Positions 1 through 12,376 of a stretch of DNA of 64,000 nt are shown in pieces; the stretch's first letter is position 1, and each line of letters starts with the position of its first letter. Both the position numbers and the translations under genes were made by a program. The stretch comes from Plasmodium brasilianum. Lineage: Eukaryota; Apicomplexa; Aconoidasida; Haemosporida; Plasmodiidae. The DNA is taken from NCBI RefSeq assembly GCF_023973825.1, contig NC_090127.1, positions 2,094,501-2,158,500 on the forward strand, in the 5' to 3' direction. The notes under the pieces are model-generated. The model worked only from the letters and a program-made list of their open reading frames with translations. It made no database searches and was not told where the DNA came from.

Positions 1-2666
1 AACAAAAATGTGGTGCTCCGTACAGGATGTAATTGCTTGAGTAATATTTATTATATTATATTCTTTATCCGAAGAGAAAGAAAAAGCTAACATATCACTT
101 TTGACAAAACGTTTTTTACTTAATTCAATTTTTTTTATAATTTTTCTTTTGTCCCTATTCATATATTTTAATAAATAATGCACGAATTTACTATTTACAC
201 ATAACTTGATAGTATAATGTTTAATGAGAAAATTGTAATTTCGTCTCTTGTTTAGATAATAATTAAATTTAAATTTATATTTATTTGTTTTTTTTATATC
301 CTTTTTAATATTATTCTTATATGATTTTGTCCTTTTTTCAATAGTGCGAACAGTTATTCTATTTTTACTTAAAAAATGGTAACACAGTTTATATGGGATA
401 AGAATAACAATCGTACTCTCTTCCATACCACACATATGAGTGGATAAACAAGTATGCTTGGTTAAAAGATTTATTTTTAAAAGAATGTGAATGAGGGATT
501 TATTTATTGATCTCATAATGAAAAATTCCTTTTTTTTTCTTTTTTTTTTTCTTATTGTATCTTCTTCATTAAGTACGTTATTAAATTCATTATTGCATTT
601 TTTATTTTTAAATGAACTTTTATTAAACTCTGTCGAATCAAATTTTGCCTTGTAATAAGGACAGGCGTCCCCCTCATATAACTCAGAAATATTTTTTGTT
701 AATTGGTTAAAATGGAATATGCTTTTTTTTAAGTCATGCGTTACTACATCGTCCGTTACTACATCGTCCGTTACTACATCGTCCGTTACTACATCGTCCG
801 TTACTACATCGTCCGTTACTACATCGTCCGTTACTACATCATCTGTTACTACATCATCTATGTGCACTTGACTTTTCATTATAAGGAGAAGGAAAAAACA
901 TTCATGCTTCTTTCCAAAAAAAGAAATGATAACCTTTCGTTTTGACTTTTTACGTACTACGCGCAGGCACAAAAAGCTTGTCATGGTACTGACAGTCATA
1001 CGCTTTTTATTTATGAAGCCGCATTTTGCGGCCTGCGCACGGTGGTACAAAAAGTGGAAGCAGAAGAGGACGCAGAGAAAGAAGCGGAAGAGGTCGCAGT
1101 AGCAGTCGTTATCGCAGTCGTAGTTATCACGATACTTGCAGCTACAGCGGTAGTGCTTCTCTTTTCTTCTTTTTCTAATGCTTTCTGTTTTAAAATTTCT
1201 TTGACTTAACTTGTTGCTAATTGCTCGAAGTGCTCTCAACCTAGGCAATAAAAATAGTGCTATCCCTTTTTTCTCACCTTTTTCAGTGTTAAATAATAAT
1301 GCTACTTCTGTTTCTAATAATAATAATGATAATAATAATTTGCTGCTAATATAATTGGTCGTGTAATAACATGGATCACATGTAATAACACATTTCTTCG
1401 TACCCTTCACTTTTTTATATATTAATGAGCATACTAATGAACAATTTAATGAGAAATTTAGTGGGTAATATGAGCAATTTAATGGGCAATTTAATGGGCA
1501 ATTTAATGGGCAATTTAGTGGGCAATTTAGTGGGCAATTTAATGGGCAATTTAATGGGCAATTTAATGGGCAATTTAATGGGCAATTTAGTGGGCAATTT
1601 AGTGGGCAATTTAATGGGCAATTTAATGGGCAATTTAATGGGCAATGTATATTTTTTTTTTTCTCTTTACGAACTTTTTTTTTTCTTGTACTAGTTTTTC
1701 TACTTATTGTATCCGTTCGCTCAGAAGTTTCGTTTTTACTTGCAGTTTTAATGATTGATTTTGCAAGCTCTAAAAAACAGAGAAGTGCACAAGAACTTTT
1801 TTTTTTTTTCCTAATTGAAAATTCGAAATCATTAATGAGAAGGGTGTATAGCCCCCTTTTTTTCTTGCTATTGTGCAAAATCTGTTATTGGTAAATCGAA
1901 TATCGATTTTATTTAACTTTGCACGTGTCATTCTCGCATCACTTTGTATTAGCTTAGAACTTATAACCCCATCGCCTATTATCATCCGTTCGCTTCTTAT
2001 CATCCCATCGCTTCTTATTATACCATCGCTTCGCATTATATCATCGCTTCGCATTATATCATTGCTTCGCATTATATCATCGCTTCGCATTATATCATCG
2101 CTTCTAATTATTTCACCGCTTCTAATTATTTCATCGGCTCCTACTATTTGACCACTTCTTATTCCCTTCTGCGCTTTCCCTTCGTAGGTCTGAAATACGG
2201 GGAGCATATTTTTGAATATTCGAGTGAAGCATACTTCTTGGAAGCCGGTTTCGTTCATATAATTAGGGATTTCTAAAATAGTATGACCGCGTGCATTTCT
2301 TTTGCTAATGAGTAGTAGGCAGTAAGAGGTGCTGTCACTGTTATCGTTATTATGAGGTTCATTTTTTTTTAGCAAAAAAATGGTATTTCTTGAATTGGTA
2401 TTCCCTTGTAAAGAGCGTAATATGTTATATGCTTTTTTTTTACACAATTTGTTTTTATTAGTTATAATTTTTTTTTTTTTTTTTTTCCGAATTATTTCAA
2501 TCTTTTTACCTTTATATTTATTCTTACTCTTTTGATTATTTTTTTTTTTGTGTATCCTTTTATACATCCTTATTTCTTTTCTAATTTTTCCTTTTCCTCC
2601 AGAAAATATTTGTTTTTTATGTAGATTGTTTTCCTTTTCATGTGAAGTCCCTTTTATGCTTTTCAT
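1..2666 (-). CDS. Repeat-rich hypothetical protein, 3' end beyond window
   Basis: Minus-strand gene of unknown function that continues past the left edge. Two long open frames overlap. The first runs from the ATG at 2664-2666 to a stop at 1770. The second is free of stops from about 1884 to base 1, some 628 codons, which is hard to explain as chance. It has no good start of its own, so the two are probably one gene. They can be joined by a one-base slip in the 13-T run at 1797-1809, or by splicing into the strong pyrimidine-rich acceptor whose AG is at about 1770-1771. The protein has a Lys-rich N-terminus, then three different repeat arrays: six-residue units with core MRSDD, four-residue CPLN units, and five-residue DDVVT units. 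A Lys/Asn-rich tail follows. I recognise no domain and see no signal peptide. The coding call is fairly safe; the exon structure is not. Confidence 0.55.
739..858 (-). repeat. 15-bp in-frame tandem array (DDVVT)
   Basis: About eight nearly perfect 15-bp units (plus-strand unit GTCCGTTACTACATC). On the minus strand they encode Asp-Asp-Val-Val-Thr in the frame that stays open to the left edge. The unit length is a multiple of three, so copy number can change without breaking the frame. Confidence 0.85.
1463..1645 (-). repeat. 12-bp in-frame tandem array (CPLN)
   Basis: About fifteen 12-bp units (plus-strand core AATTTAATGGGC, with a few A-to-G variants). In the frame continuous with the rest of the gene they encode Cys-Pro-Leu-Asn, so one Cys every fourth residue. 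Another minus frame would give Pro-Ile-Lys-Leu units, and the remaining frame is closed by stops. Confidence 0.8.
1990..2150 (-). repeat. 18-bp degenerate in-frame array (IMRSDD)
   Basis: Degenerate 15 to 18-bp units built on CGCTTCGCATTATATCAT on the plus strand. The minus strand encodes Ile-Met-Arg-Ser-Asp-Asp and variants such as IIRSDG and IIRSGE. The array lies in the upstream frame of the left-edge gene. Confidence 0.75.
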
Positions 2667-4420
2667 AGCTTTACACACTGCTTTTTTTTTTTTTTTATTT
2701 TATTTATTTTTTATTATTTTTTTTTAATGTAATATTATATGACTAACAATTGGTGGTATGTATTTAAATCATTTTGGGCTTGTCATCAAATCTGTTAATA
2801 GTAATTATTAAATTATTCCTTTATTTTTATGCTACTTACTATTTTTTTTTTATAAATATATAAATCGAAAGGAGGGACCTTGGAATTTTTAACGTCATAC
2901 AATATGTATTTTGCATGTATGTTTCTCCCCCATATATGTAACACTACCGTGTGTTTATTGAAAATTAGGAAATTAACTAGGAAATTAACTAGGAAGTTAA
3001 TTAGGAAATTAATAAGGAAATTAAATGTGTCTTTGTGTATATATTTATACGCTCATACCTGTATTTGTTTACAAATTTACGTATTTACACATTTATCTAT
3101 TTACGCACTTCTTTGTGCGCTGAAACTTGCCATTTACCAGTTAGAACAAGTTACTGCCTTTTATCGCCAATGAATAAATTAATGGCTACGTCTTTTTCAA
3201 ATTTTTCTATTTTTAATTTACACGAGCTGCTACATAGTTTATGTCTTTATGTGCTTCAACGCATATCTTAAAAATACATAGTTAAATCTTTTTTTTTGAA
3301 AAAAAATGTATTTGTCTTTTTTGTTTATTTCCTTTTTTATACGCTACAGGTTCTCAACATACGTAAGCAGTTGTAAATATGCGCGTGCAGGGGATAGCAT
3401 ATATACGTACGTATATATGCATATGGATATATGCATATAGATATATACATATGCACATACGTGTGAATATATATGTATGCGTATATGTGTGTATATGTAT
3501 GTATTATATTGGCGCAAATACACGATTCTTCTCTTTTAACTACATACTTCTACAAGTAAGCACATCCCTCTTTCCCGCACTATGATGTTGTTACGAATTA
3601 TGTCGAAATTATTTCAGTACTCCATTTGAAGGAGTATGAGTAAGATGTAATTGCATAGAAGGAAAATACATTTACTGTCGACTAACCCAGTTCGTGGTAA
3701 AAAAAAAAAAAAATTATAAAGTAAAAATGAAAAAATATGAAATATATTTATATGCATATAAATTAATAGAATATAAAAAAAAGTATAGACTAAAAACATA
3801 GAAGAATAAAAATAAAATAAAATCAATTTTATGTCTAACTACTATTTTTTACGCCGAAGCATAAGCGAGGAGCTTCCATTTCCCCTTGATACAATAATAA
3901 TTTTTTTACATAAAGTTAACTGCGAACATTTAAATGTATAAGATAGAGAAGAAATTCGTTTTTTCTTTTTTCGTTTTTCTTTTTAATGTACGTATATGTA
4001 TGGTATAAAAGGGGGAAAGCGGCGGGACATGTTTATAGTAATTTTGAAAACAAAGGGGAGAAAAAAAAAAAAAGATAAGATGAAATAAGAGATGAGAGAA
4101 TAAGAAAAGATAAATGAAAAGAAATGAAAAAAGAGGACAACAATGTTCTCCTCTTTGAAAAAAGAATAGAGAAAACTGCATAATTACATTGCGAATCTGA
4201 TGCGGGGAAAAATGCTTTTATTTTACTATTTGATAGGAAATTAAAAAGCCCATTAGACATCAAAACATTTTATGGAGATTTGTATCTTCCAACCGTTTAC
4301 GAATGGAAATATGTTCTAATAGAATTTTTTTTTTCTATTTTTTTTTATTTCTTTTTTTTTGCCTTTTCTTTTTTTCTTTCTTTGCTTGTTTCTTTTTTTC
4401 TTTCATTGCTTCTTTTTTTT

Positions 4421-4425
<5 letters not shown>

Positions 4426-4503
<78 letters not shown>
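4426..4503. repeat. Poly-T tract, 78 T
   Basis: Uninterrupted run of 78 T, flanked by further T-rich sequence from about 4325. Long poly(dA:dT) tracts are common in Plasmodium spacers and tend to exclude nucleosomes. The exact length is likely to be unreliable in any assembly. Confidence 0.9.
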
Positions 4504-5499
4504 CTTTTTTTTCCTTTTATTTTTTCTCTCTTCTTGCTGTGTTAATCATTCAATTCATTGATGAAAAAAAGCAAAAAAGTGTATTTCAGTTAATTATATC
4601 ATATCAAATTACTTATCTATATAACTATGCGAGGAAGAAAACATGAAGACAAGAAACATTAACTGCACATGGGAAATAAATGCATTATTCCTCAGTATGA
4701 AAAATGTGGAAGTGGGGAGAAAAAAAAAAAAAATGTGCATTCAAAAAGTGTTATTACTTGTAAATTATGAAAGATAAATGTTTGAAGGAATAATCGTTCA
4801 AAAGACAAATATATATTAACTTTTTCCTTTTCTTTGTTCCTTTCTTTTGTTTTTATTTTATTTTATTTTATTTTACTTAATTTATTTATTTTATTTTATT
4901 TATTTGAAGGAAGGAAATTATTCTCTATATACTCTCAGAAAATACCATCGAGTATGTGCAATACTGTATATACAATTATGCATTCCTTTTTTTTTTTTTT
5001 TTCAAAAGTAGAAGTAGGTATCTCCAACAAGGGCAGACATCGGTTAAATTATAGTTAAGCCATTTATTTTAATTTGTTAAAAGGAAAAAATAAAAAAAAA
5101 AAAAAAAGTAAGAACAAAAAAATAAAAAACGAAACAAGCAAAATAATGAAAAGGAGAAAATGGAAGTTTTCTTTTTGAAATGCATTTTATTTTTGTAATT
5201 AAAGAAGGTACACAATTTGTGTCTTTATCTGTAAGAAGTTCATATATCTCTTTTTTTTTAAAACATGAAAAAATATATTTGTGAAAATAAACCTTAAGTA
5301 GATTGCCTTTTTGAATTATTTGAGAGTTATAAACAGCACTGATATAATCAAATGTTAATTGAGAAATATGTTCACAAATGCTATGTTACAGAATTTTCGT
5401 TCATACGTTCTTGTTATTTCATTTTATTTTATTTCCCCTCTATAACATTTTATTTGTTAAACGAAGGTCAAATTAAGGGAAGTACTGAAGTATAAAATG

Positions 5500-5702
5500 G
5501 TCAAATATGTACAAATAGCACAAATACGTACAAAAAGTACAAAAAGTACAAATATGTACTAATAGCACAAATACGTACAAAGAGTACAAAAAGTACAAAT
5601 ACATACAAATAGCACAAATACGTACAAAGAGTACAAAAAGTACAAAAAGTACAAATACGTACAAATAGCACAAATACGTACAAATAGCACAAATACGTAA
5701 AA
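5500..5702. repeat. Compound 12/24-bp minisatellite
   Basis: Tandem array alternating units such as ACAAATACGTAC and AAATAGCACAAATACGTAC. It lies in spacer DNA, and no reading frame has a credible start or flanking coding sequence. A (TA)n tract follows about 35 bp later. Confidence 0.8.
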
Positions 5703-5737
5703 AAAATGAAATCCTCTGTTTACATTAATACAGAGTA

Positions 5738-5798
<61 letters not shown>

Positions 5799-5921
5799 AT
5801 TTAAATAGTGTATAACAGCATATGGGAAAATAACTGTTCGATAAAAAGAAGAAAATATAAAGAACACCACTTCCATTTTTAAGTCCATAAAGCTTTAATA
5901 CGTATCTATTTGATTGAAGTA

Positions 5922-5953
<32 letters not shown>

Positions 5954-7704
5954 AACTTATATCCTTATTTACAATATTTCTTGACAGACTATTTACCCTC
6001 ATTTTCCTATCAAATTTATATGTCTTTTTACTCTTCTTACACTTCTTGTTGTACTTCCCTTTTCTCTTTATATGTAGTTATAATTAACACTGATTCCGTT
6101 GGGTAAAATTTTATTTTCGCGCTTTTATTTTTTTTAAACGTGTCAGATAGGAAATGTTTTTTGCTTTGCTATGGTTTCATTTTCTTTCTCCTAATTTGCT
6201 TGAATGCGTGTACATATATATACCTACGTAGATATAGGTACGTTAGCATGTATATATATGTATACATATGTAGATATACATAGACGCGTAATATATGGAC
6301 AGGTACATACATATGTACACGCGTACACATACACGTACATGTGCTTCATATAATGGAGAGTATAAATGAAAAATAAAAAATTTAATTCGCGCAAAACAGT
6401 AAATTTTTGTTGCACACACTTCCAAATGGGATAAAAAAATAAAATAAAATAAATTAAATAAATATATAAAAACATTCCCTTTAACATATAAAATGATACA
6501 TATAGTATTTTTATCACATTGAAAATTATTAACTGTTCATAATTTTTTTTTTTTTTTTTTTTGGTTTACCTGAATTCACCTGAAATAGTTATAAAAAGTA
6601 TGTACATCGTTGAATATTTTACCATACATTTTTTTTTTTTTTTTTTTTTCGTTAGTTTATTTTGCATTACGCATACATAATATTTTATTTTTTTATTATT
6701 ATTTTTTTTAATTATTATTATTAGTATAATTATTATAAAGACAAGTTAAAAATATTAAAGAATACGGTCATCATACGATTTACATAATTTTATTGTTAAA
6801 TATACATATTAATTTTTGTTTGATAGTCACTTTAAAAATATAAAATTTTTGATGCAATTTTTATGAATTTAAATGTATCATCTTACATATTATACAAGTT
6901 TCTCTTTGACCAAACGTGGCATATATTATACATGTATATATGTATGTTTATGTACATATTATTCGTGTGTTAATAGAGGAAGCACGGGGACCCACGAATT
7001 TACTTTATGTGCGAAAATGGTGTTAGGTTAACCATGAATAGTCATATACAATCGCACACAATGGTACATTTGAATAATCCTTAAAATAAAAGATATATAT
7101 TTATATGTATGTTCATACATATTTAAACGTTTATATATTTATGTATATCCATCCATGCTTATATATATACGTATGCATATAAGTACGTCGTAATATAAGC
7201 ACCTTGTCAATACTATTAATCCTTATTTACCTTTCCTCCCCACCCCCCTCTCGCATATGTACACGGTCATTTTATTCTTAATTTACAATTTTACCTAATA
7301 CTGAAATGTATGCTTGTCAGGAATGAGTGTGTAATGCCGTTGCAGATAAATAGCATAAAACTGCGTAGTTAATAACACATACGAAGACTTTACACGCTCA
7401 TGTAATGATATGAAAAGTTTGTTATATTTTTATTATTTTTTAAAGGGATGCTTCCTAGAGTATTTCAATAAACGATACTGAAACAAAAAGGAAAAAAAAC
7501 AAAAAAACAAAAAAAAAAAGGTAAAGAGAGGTAAAGAAAAACATAGATTAGAAATAGTTAGCTAAAGATAGCAAAAGTTGGCAAAGGCAGTAAGAGAAGG
7601 GGAAAAATAATTATGCCAGGAACTAGCCAAAAGTGAACAAAAGAGTAGCAGCTCATTTTTGAATATTCAAAAAAAAAAAAAAAAATAAAATAAATTAATA
7701 AATG

Positions 7705-7922
7705 AACAGATAGATAAACGGATAAACAGATAAACGGATAAACAGATAAACGGATAAACGGATATACGGATAAACGGATATACGGATATACGGATAAACG
7801 GATAAACGGGTAAACGGATAAACGGGTAAACGGATAAACGGATAAACGGATAAACGGATAAACGGGTAAACGGATAAACGGATAAACGGATAAACGGATA
7901 AACGGATAAACGGATAAACAAA
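7705..7922. repeat. 8-bp minisatellite (GGATAAAC)
   Basis: About 27 copies of an 8-bp unit GGATAAAC with variants (GGATATAC, GGGTAAAC, AGATAAAC). The array lies 160-375 bp upstream of the ATG at 8080, in the probable 5' UTR or promoter. The 8-bp period is not a multiple of three, which fits a noncoding position. A looser array (AACAGTTAAATAAACAAACA type) continues to about 8050. Confidence 0.85.
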
Positions 7923-8079
7923 TAAATAAAATAAATAAGTAAACAAACATAAAATAAAACAGTTAAATAAACAGACATATAAATAAAACAGTTAACTAAA
8001 CAAACATATAAATAAAACAGTTAAATAAACAAACATATAAATAAAACAGATAAGTAAAATAAAATAGCGCACCGAAGAT

Positions 8080-11000
8080 ATGAATCAGGTCTCGGCAAAA
8101 TCAAAATTTAAGACAAACGAATTTATTAATAATGAAAATAAGAATGTTAGATTCATGAACAAAGCTAAAAGTAATTTAAATGGAGTTAGTAAATGCACAA
8201 TAAATGGACAGACTACACAACCATCACATAAACAGATATATATAAAGAACTCCAACTTGAAACAACGAACATATAATAATATTTTGAAACCCCCATTTAA
8301 AAGTAGTCTCAAAAGTAATCAGAATGGTTCTCACAAAATTCCTCCAGTAAGTTTTATAAAACCTGCACACAATGAATTAGGAAATGGAGGTAAAAAAGTA
8401 TCTCTATATGATACAAGAAATTTGACAAATAACAATTTTAAGAAGCCGCATTTCAATAAATTAATAGCGCAGAACCATAGTGATAATAGATTTGACGAAC
8501 AGAAGAATGTAAGAAGGAACCTTAATGAGGATATTCATTTGGAAAAAGACGCTACTGGTAATGCAGTTAGCAGTAATGTAACTATAGGTAATAAATATTC
8601 TATACTGTATAACAGTCCCTACAATTGCGAAGGCGGTGAGGAAAACACTAATAAGAACGTCAGTGGTAACAACGTGGAGGGTATTATGTACTCATACACG
8701 TCGCCAGTAAAAAGGAAATATAATGCTATAGAAGGTGTTAATAAAAATTATGACAATGAAAATAAGGACCTTAAAAGGTCAGATAAAAAGTTCGATCAAA
8801 GTAATTACGATTTTGATAACAGTAAAAGTTATCATAGTATGAACAACGTGTCAAGTAATACAAAGGAAAATTCGAATGTTCATAATTCGAAGTTAAACTT
8901 CGAAAATAAGCCCACAAACGGTAGTGGGGACGATGATAGTAATGGAGATGCTAATGGTAGTAGTAATGCTGATGATAATTATAATTATAAATATAATAAT
9001 GGTAATATCAACACTGATGGGAACATGAACAGTAGTGGTAACTTAATCAGTAGTGGTAAAATAATCAGTAATGGTAAAATAATCAGTAGTGGTAAAATAA
9101 TCGGTAGTGGCAAAATAATCAGTAGTGGTAAAATAATCGGTAATGGTAACATAATCGGTAGTGGTAACATAATCGGTAGTGGTAAAATAATCGGTAGTGG
9201 TAAAATAATCGGTAGTGGTAACATAATCAATAGTGGAAGTGGTAAACATAGCGGAGATGGTAATAAGGAAAGTGCTAAGGGACCGAGTGCCAATATATTT
9301 TTTGGTAGTAATAAAGAGAGTACAATCCTAAATAGATCACTGCCAACAATGTATGCTACCAGTGGAGTTAATGTAAATACCACGTTCAACAATAATATGA
9401 ACAAGAATTTTAATTTTGCCTCACACACGTTGGGAAGGAATAACACTAATTATGAGCGTTTGAAAAATAGTGATAATTGTTTGAATGGTACAAATTACGA
9501 AGGAAATTACAAATATCATTACATGGAAAAAGAAATATGCACAAATATGGAAGAATTAAAAAAAAAAGAAAAAAAAAAAAAGATGTAAATTTAGTCAGGA
9601 ATAAATTAGGGAGTACTAATGCTAACACAAATTTTAATGAATCTAGTAGCAATTACATAAATCGAAATCTCAACAGTTCTTTATATTATTTGAATGGATT
9701 AGTAACTAGAAATGAGCAAAATGATGAGAGGCATTTACAATACATAACAGACACTAATAGTGAAAAAATATTGAATAATTCAAATAAGAATGATATGTTT
9801 AATACTAGTACATTTGAAGTATTAAGTGAAGAAAATTTTAATGCACATGTAAAAAGGAAAACTTATTATAAAAAAGGGATCAATGATAGCCACCACGTAG
9901 AAGGAGGGGGAGGAGTGACCACCAAGCACAGTAGTAGTAATAGAAAGAATATATCAAACAATTCTTTGAGCTTTACTAATTTATTGAAGGAGGACGCCGT
10001 CAACCAACAAGTGAACTCCGTTTTTTTAAGTAATGAAAAAGGGGTTCTAAAAAATAGTTTAATAGAATCGAATAATCAGGATCTTAAAATGTTGTCTAAT
10101 TCTTATCACGATTCGGAAGTGAACGACATCGGTAGCACGGGTGGTAGAAGCATCAGTAAAAGCGCTACTAAAAGTGGTAGTAGAAATGGTAGTAGAAATG
10201 GTAGTAGAAACGGTAGTAGAAATGGTAGTAGAAATGGTAGTAGAAATGGTAGTAGAAATGGTAGTAGAAATGGTAGTAGAAATGGTAGTAGAAATGGTAG
10301 TAGAAATGGTAGTAGAAACGGTAGTAGAAACGGTAGTAGAAACGGTAGTGGAAACGGTAGTAGAAGCGGTAGTAGAAGCGGTAGTAGAAGCGGTAGTAGA
10401 AGCGGTAGTAGAAGCGGTAGTAGAAACGATGACAGACGTGGTAATAAACCGAATGGGCATAAGAAGCAGGGGGAAAGAACCATGGAAGGTATCTATTACA
10501 GCAAGTACGACGAAATAAATAGCATATCGAGGGGTGTACAGGAAATGGATTTGAAAAAGACAAGGGGAATGAGAATACATAACATGATGGATGCTTACAA
10601 AAATAGGGATAATAATTTTTTGCATTTTCAAAATATTGTTCATAATATAACAGAATGTAGTAATAGTGAAAAAGACATAGATATATTATATAAAAACGTT
10701 ATGATTTTGAATAATTATTCTTTAAATTTCAATAGTGAAAATGATTGTATAGGTGAGATAATAAACATAAGAAATAGTGTTAATAGTAATATACAGAATA
10801 TACAACAAGCAATTTATAATAAAAAAAAAAATGTACAGGATAAACGAAATATTGTTAATGAAGAGTATGAAACAATTTCACAAAAATTAAGGGAATGTGA
10901 ATCCATATTTTGTGATACTAATGATGAAAGAGGAGAAAGGAAGTTAAAAGTTTTTTACGAAATAGATGAAAAAAAAAATATACTTAGAAAGAAATATGAA

Positions 11001-11321
11001 ATCAAAAAAATGCTATTAAAAAAAATTGAATATAAAATACAAAAACTCCAAGAATATACAGATGCGGTTAAACTTAAAACCTTAGCCACATCTAGGAGAT
11101 ATAAAAAAACATTTCTATTAATTGAAGAATTATTTCGATTGAAAATAATAAAAGATGATGAGAAACAAATAGAAGTATGTTTAATTCCCAAAAATACAAA
11201 TACTAACATGTGGCACAGGCTTCAATTAGACAAGAATGAAATAACGTCTGACGCAAGTGACTATTTGTGGAGTCAGATTGAAACCTTCGTTGACAAAGAA
11301 ATGATTGACGATTACTTTTGA
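8080..11321 (+). CDS. SPC24: Putative kinetochore protein SPC24, with enlarged N-terminus
   Basis: Predicted subunit of the NDC80 complex, which links kinetochores to spindle microtubules. The support is in the last 200 residues: a coiled coil, about 10770-11090, followed by a small globular segment. That segment ends in a Leu-Asp...Tyr-Leu-Trp...Ile pattern resembling the Spc24 C-terminus. From memory, P. berghei SPC24 lies in this block, seven genes before NEK1, which is this gene's place. The rest, about 880 residues, is Asn/Ser-rich with two arrays (Ser-Gly-Lys-Ile-Ile and Asn-Gly-Ser-Arg). Typical Spc24 proteins are near 200 residues. The start ATG at 8080 opens a frame that stops at 9588. 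The continuing frame is one base away across A10-G-A13 at 9558-9581, giving about 1,080 residues if joined. No intron fits that junction. If the SPC24 reading is wrong, this is a coiled-coil protein of unknown role. Confidence 0.6.
9045..9237 (+). repeat. 18-bp in-frame array (SGKIIG/S)
   Basis: About eleven 18-bp units (AGTAGTGGTAAAATAATC and variants) encode Ser-Gly-Lys/Asn-Ile-Ile-Ser/Gly inside the N-terminal region of the SPC24-like gene. The unit is in frame with both flanks. Confidence 0.85.
10172..10428 (+). repeat. 12-bp in-frame array (NGSR/SGSR)
   Basis: About twenty-one 12-bp units (GGTAGTAGAAAT, later GGTAGTAGAAGC) encode Gly-Ser-Arg-Asn then Gly-Ser-Arg-Ser. The array is highly basic and lies in the middle of the SPC24-like protein, before its coiled coil. 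Confidence 0.9.
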
Positions 11322-12340
11322 GCAAACCGCTTTTTTCCCATGCACATGTGTACATATGTGCATTATTGTCTTTTTTTTTTTTTTTTTTTTTTTTTTTTAT
11401 TATAACACTTTTTAACAATCCACATCCGTTTCGTTTTAAGTCCATTTCTTCGTCACTTTGAATTGTTATGCTTCATTATGAATTGTTATGCTTCATTATG
11501 AATTGTTATGCTTCATTATGATTGTTATGCTTCATTATAAATTATTATGAATTAATTTTTTTTTTTTTTTTTTTCACAGCATTATACTATTTGATCAATA
11601 AGAAAACACTGTTCTTTCAATATGTATCCCATTTTTATTTCTCTTCTCTGTCTCTTTTATTCTGTTTCGTTGATTAATTTCGTTATTATGTTCTTCGCCT
11701 CTGTCCTCTTTTCAGTCCTCTCGTCGGTCCGCTCTTTATTTCTCAGCTTTTTTCTTTTTTCATCCCTTCTTTTTTGCATTGGCATCAAGTTAACAACCCC
11801 CTGTATGTTATGTAGCTAACAAAAATATATTCATTTTTCTGTAATCTTACTCTGTCTTTTTGTTCATTTCATTTTACTTCATTTCGCTTCTTTTCTTTTA
11901 CTTTTACTCTTTATCATTTCTTTTCATTTCTTTTCTTTTCTTTTCTTTTCTTTTCTTTTTTTTTTGTTTTTTTGTTTATCAACTGATTTATTAAAAACAC
12001 ACCTTCTCCACCAACTGTAGAAAACTTACATAATAAGAAAAACGAAAAAGGAAAAATGAACAAAGGATAAACACACATGCTTGAGAGAAGTACAAACTAC
12101 AATAGCATACTAGAAAATTTGTACTAAAATAGAAAGTGAAAATCGTAGCTCTCCTATACACATTTTGTACTTGGGTATAAGGATAAATTTAATACCATTT
12201 TCACAATTTATATGTAGAATTTTGTTTGCGCAATTTATTTACTACTCAAAAGTAAAAACACCAATGGAATGATGAGTGATAAATCAAAATTCTTTTAATT
12301 TTATGAGTTCCTTTGTACTGTCACAGATATGCATTATATA

Positions 12341-12376
<36 letters not shown>

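Larger units (their letters stand above)
2667..8079. other. Intergenic spacer, 5.4 kb
   Basis: Divergent spacer between the left-edge gene (minus) and the SPC24-like gene (plus), so it should hold both promoters. No convincing gene is visible. It contains a 78-T run (4426-4503), a (TA)n tract (about 5737-5793), a 12/24-bp array (about 5500-5700) and an 8-bp array just upstream of the plus-strand gene. Short open frames here are translations of simple repeats. Confidence 0.8.

Noticed and set aside
4033..4263. Minus-strand 76-codon frame beginning MMSNGLF
   Set aside because: The first 30 codons look mixed, but the rest is Phe/Ser-rich antisense of poly-purine sequence. No exon signals decide it.
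7558..7978. Minus-strand frames with Val-Tyr-Pro-Phe-Ile-Arg-Leu-Ser repeats
   Set aside because: Translation of the 8-bp GGATAAAC array. The period is not a multiple of three, so the same peptide appears in every frame.
10059..10643. Antisense frames (Thr-Thr-Ile-Ser and Leu-Leu-Pro-Phe repeats) across the SPC24-like gene
   Set aside because: Shadows of the in-frame 12-bp array of the sense gene.
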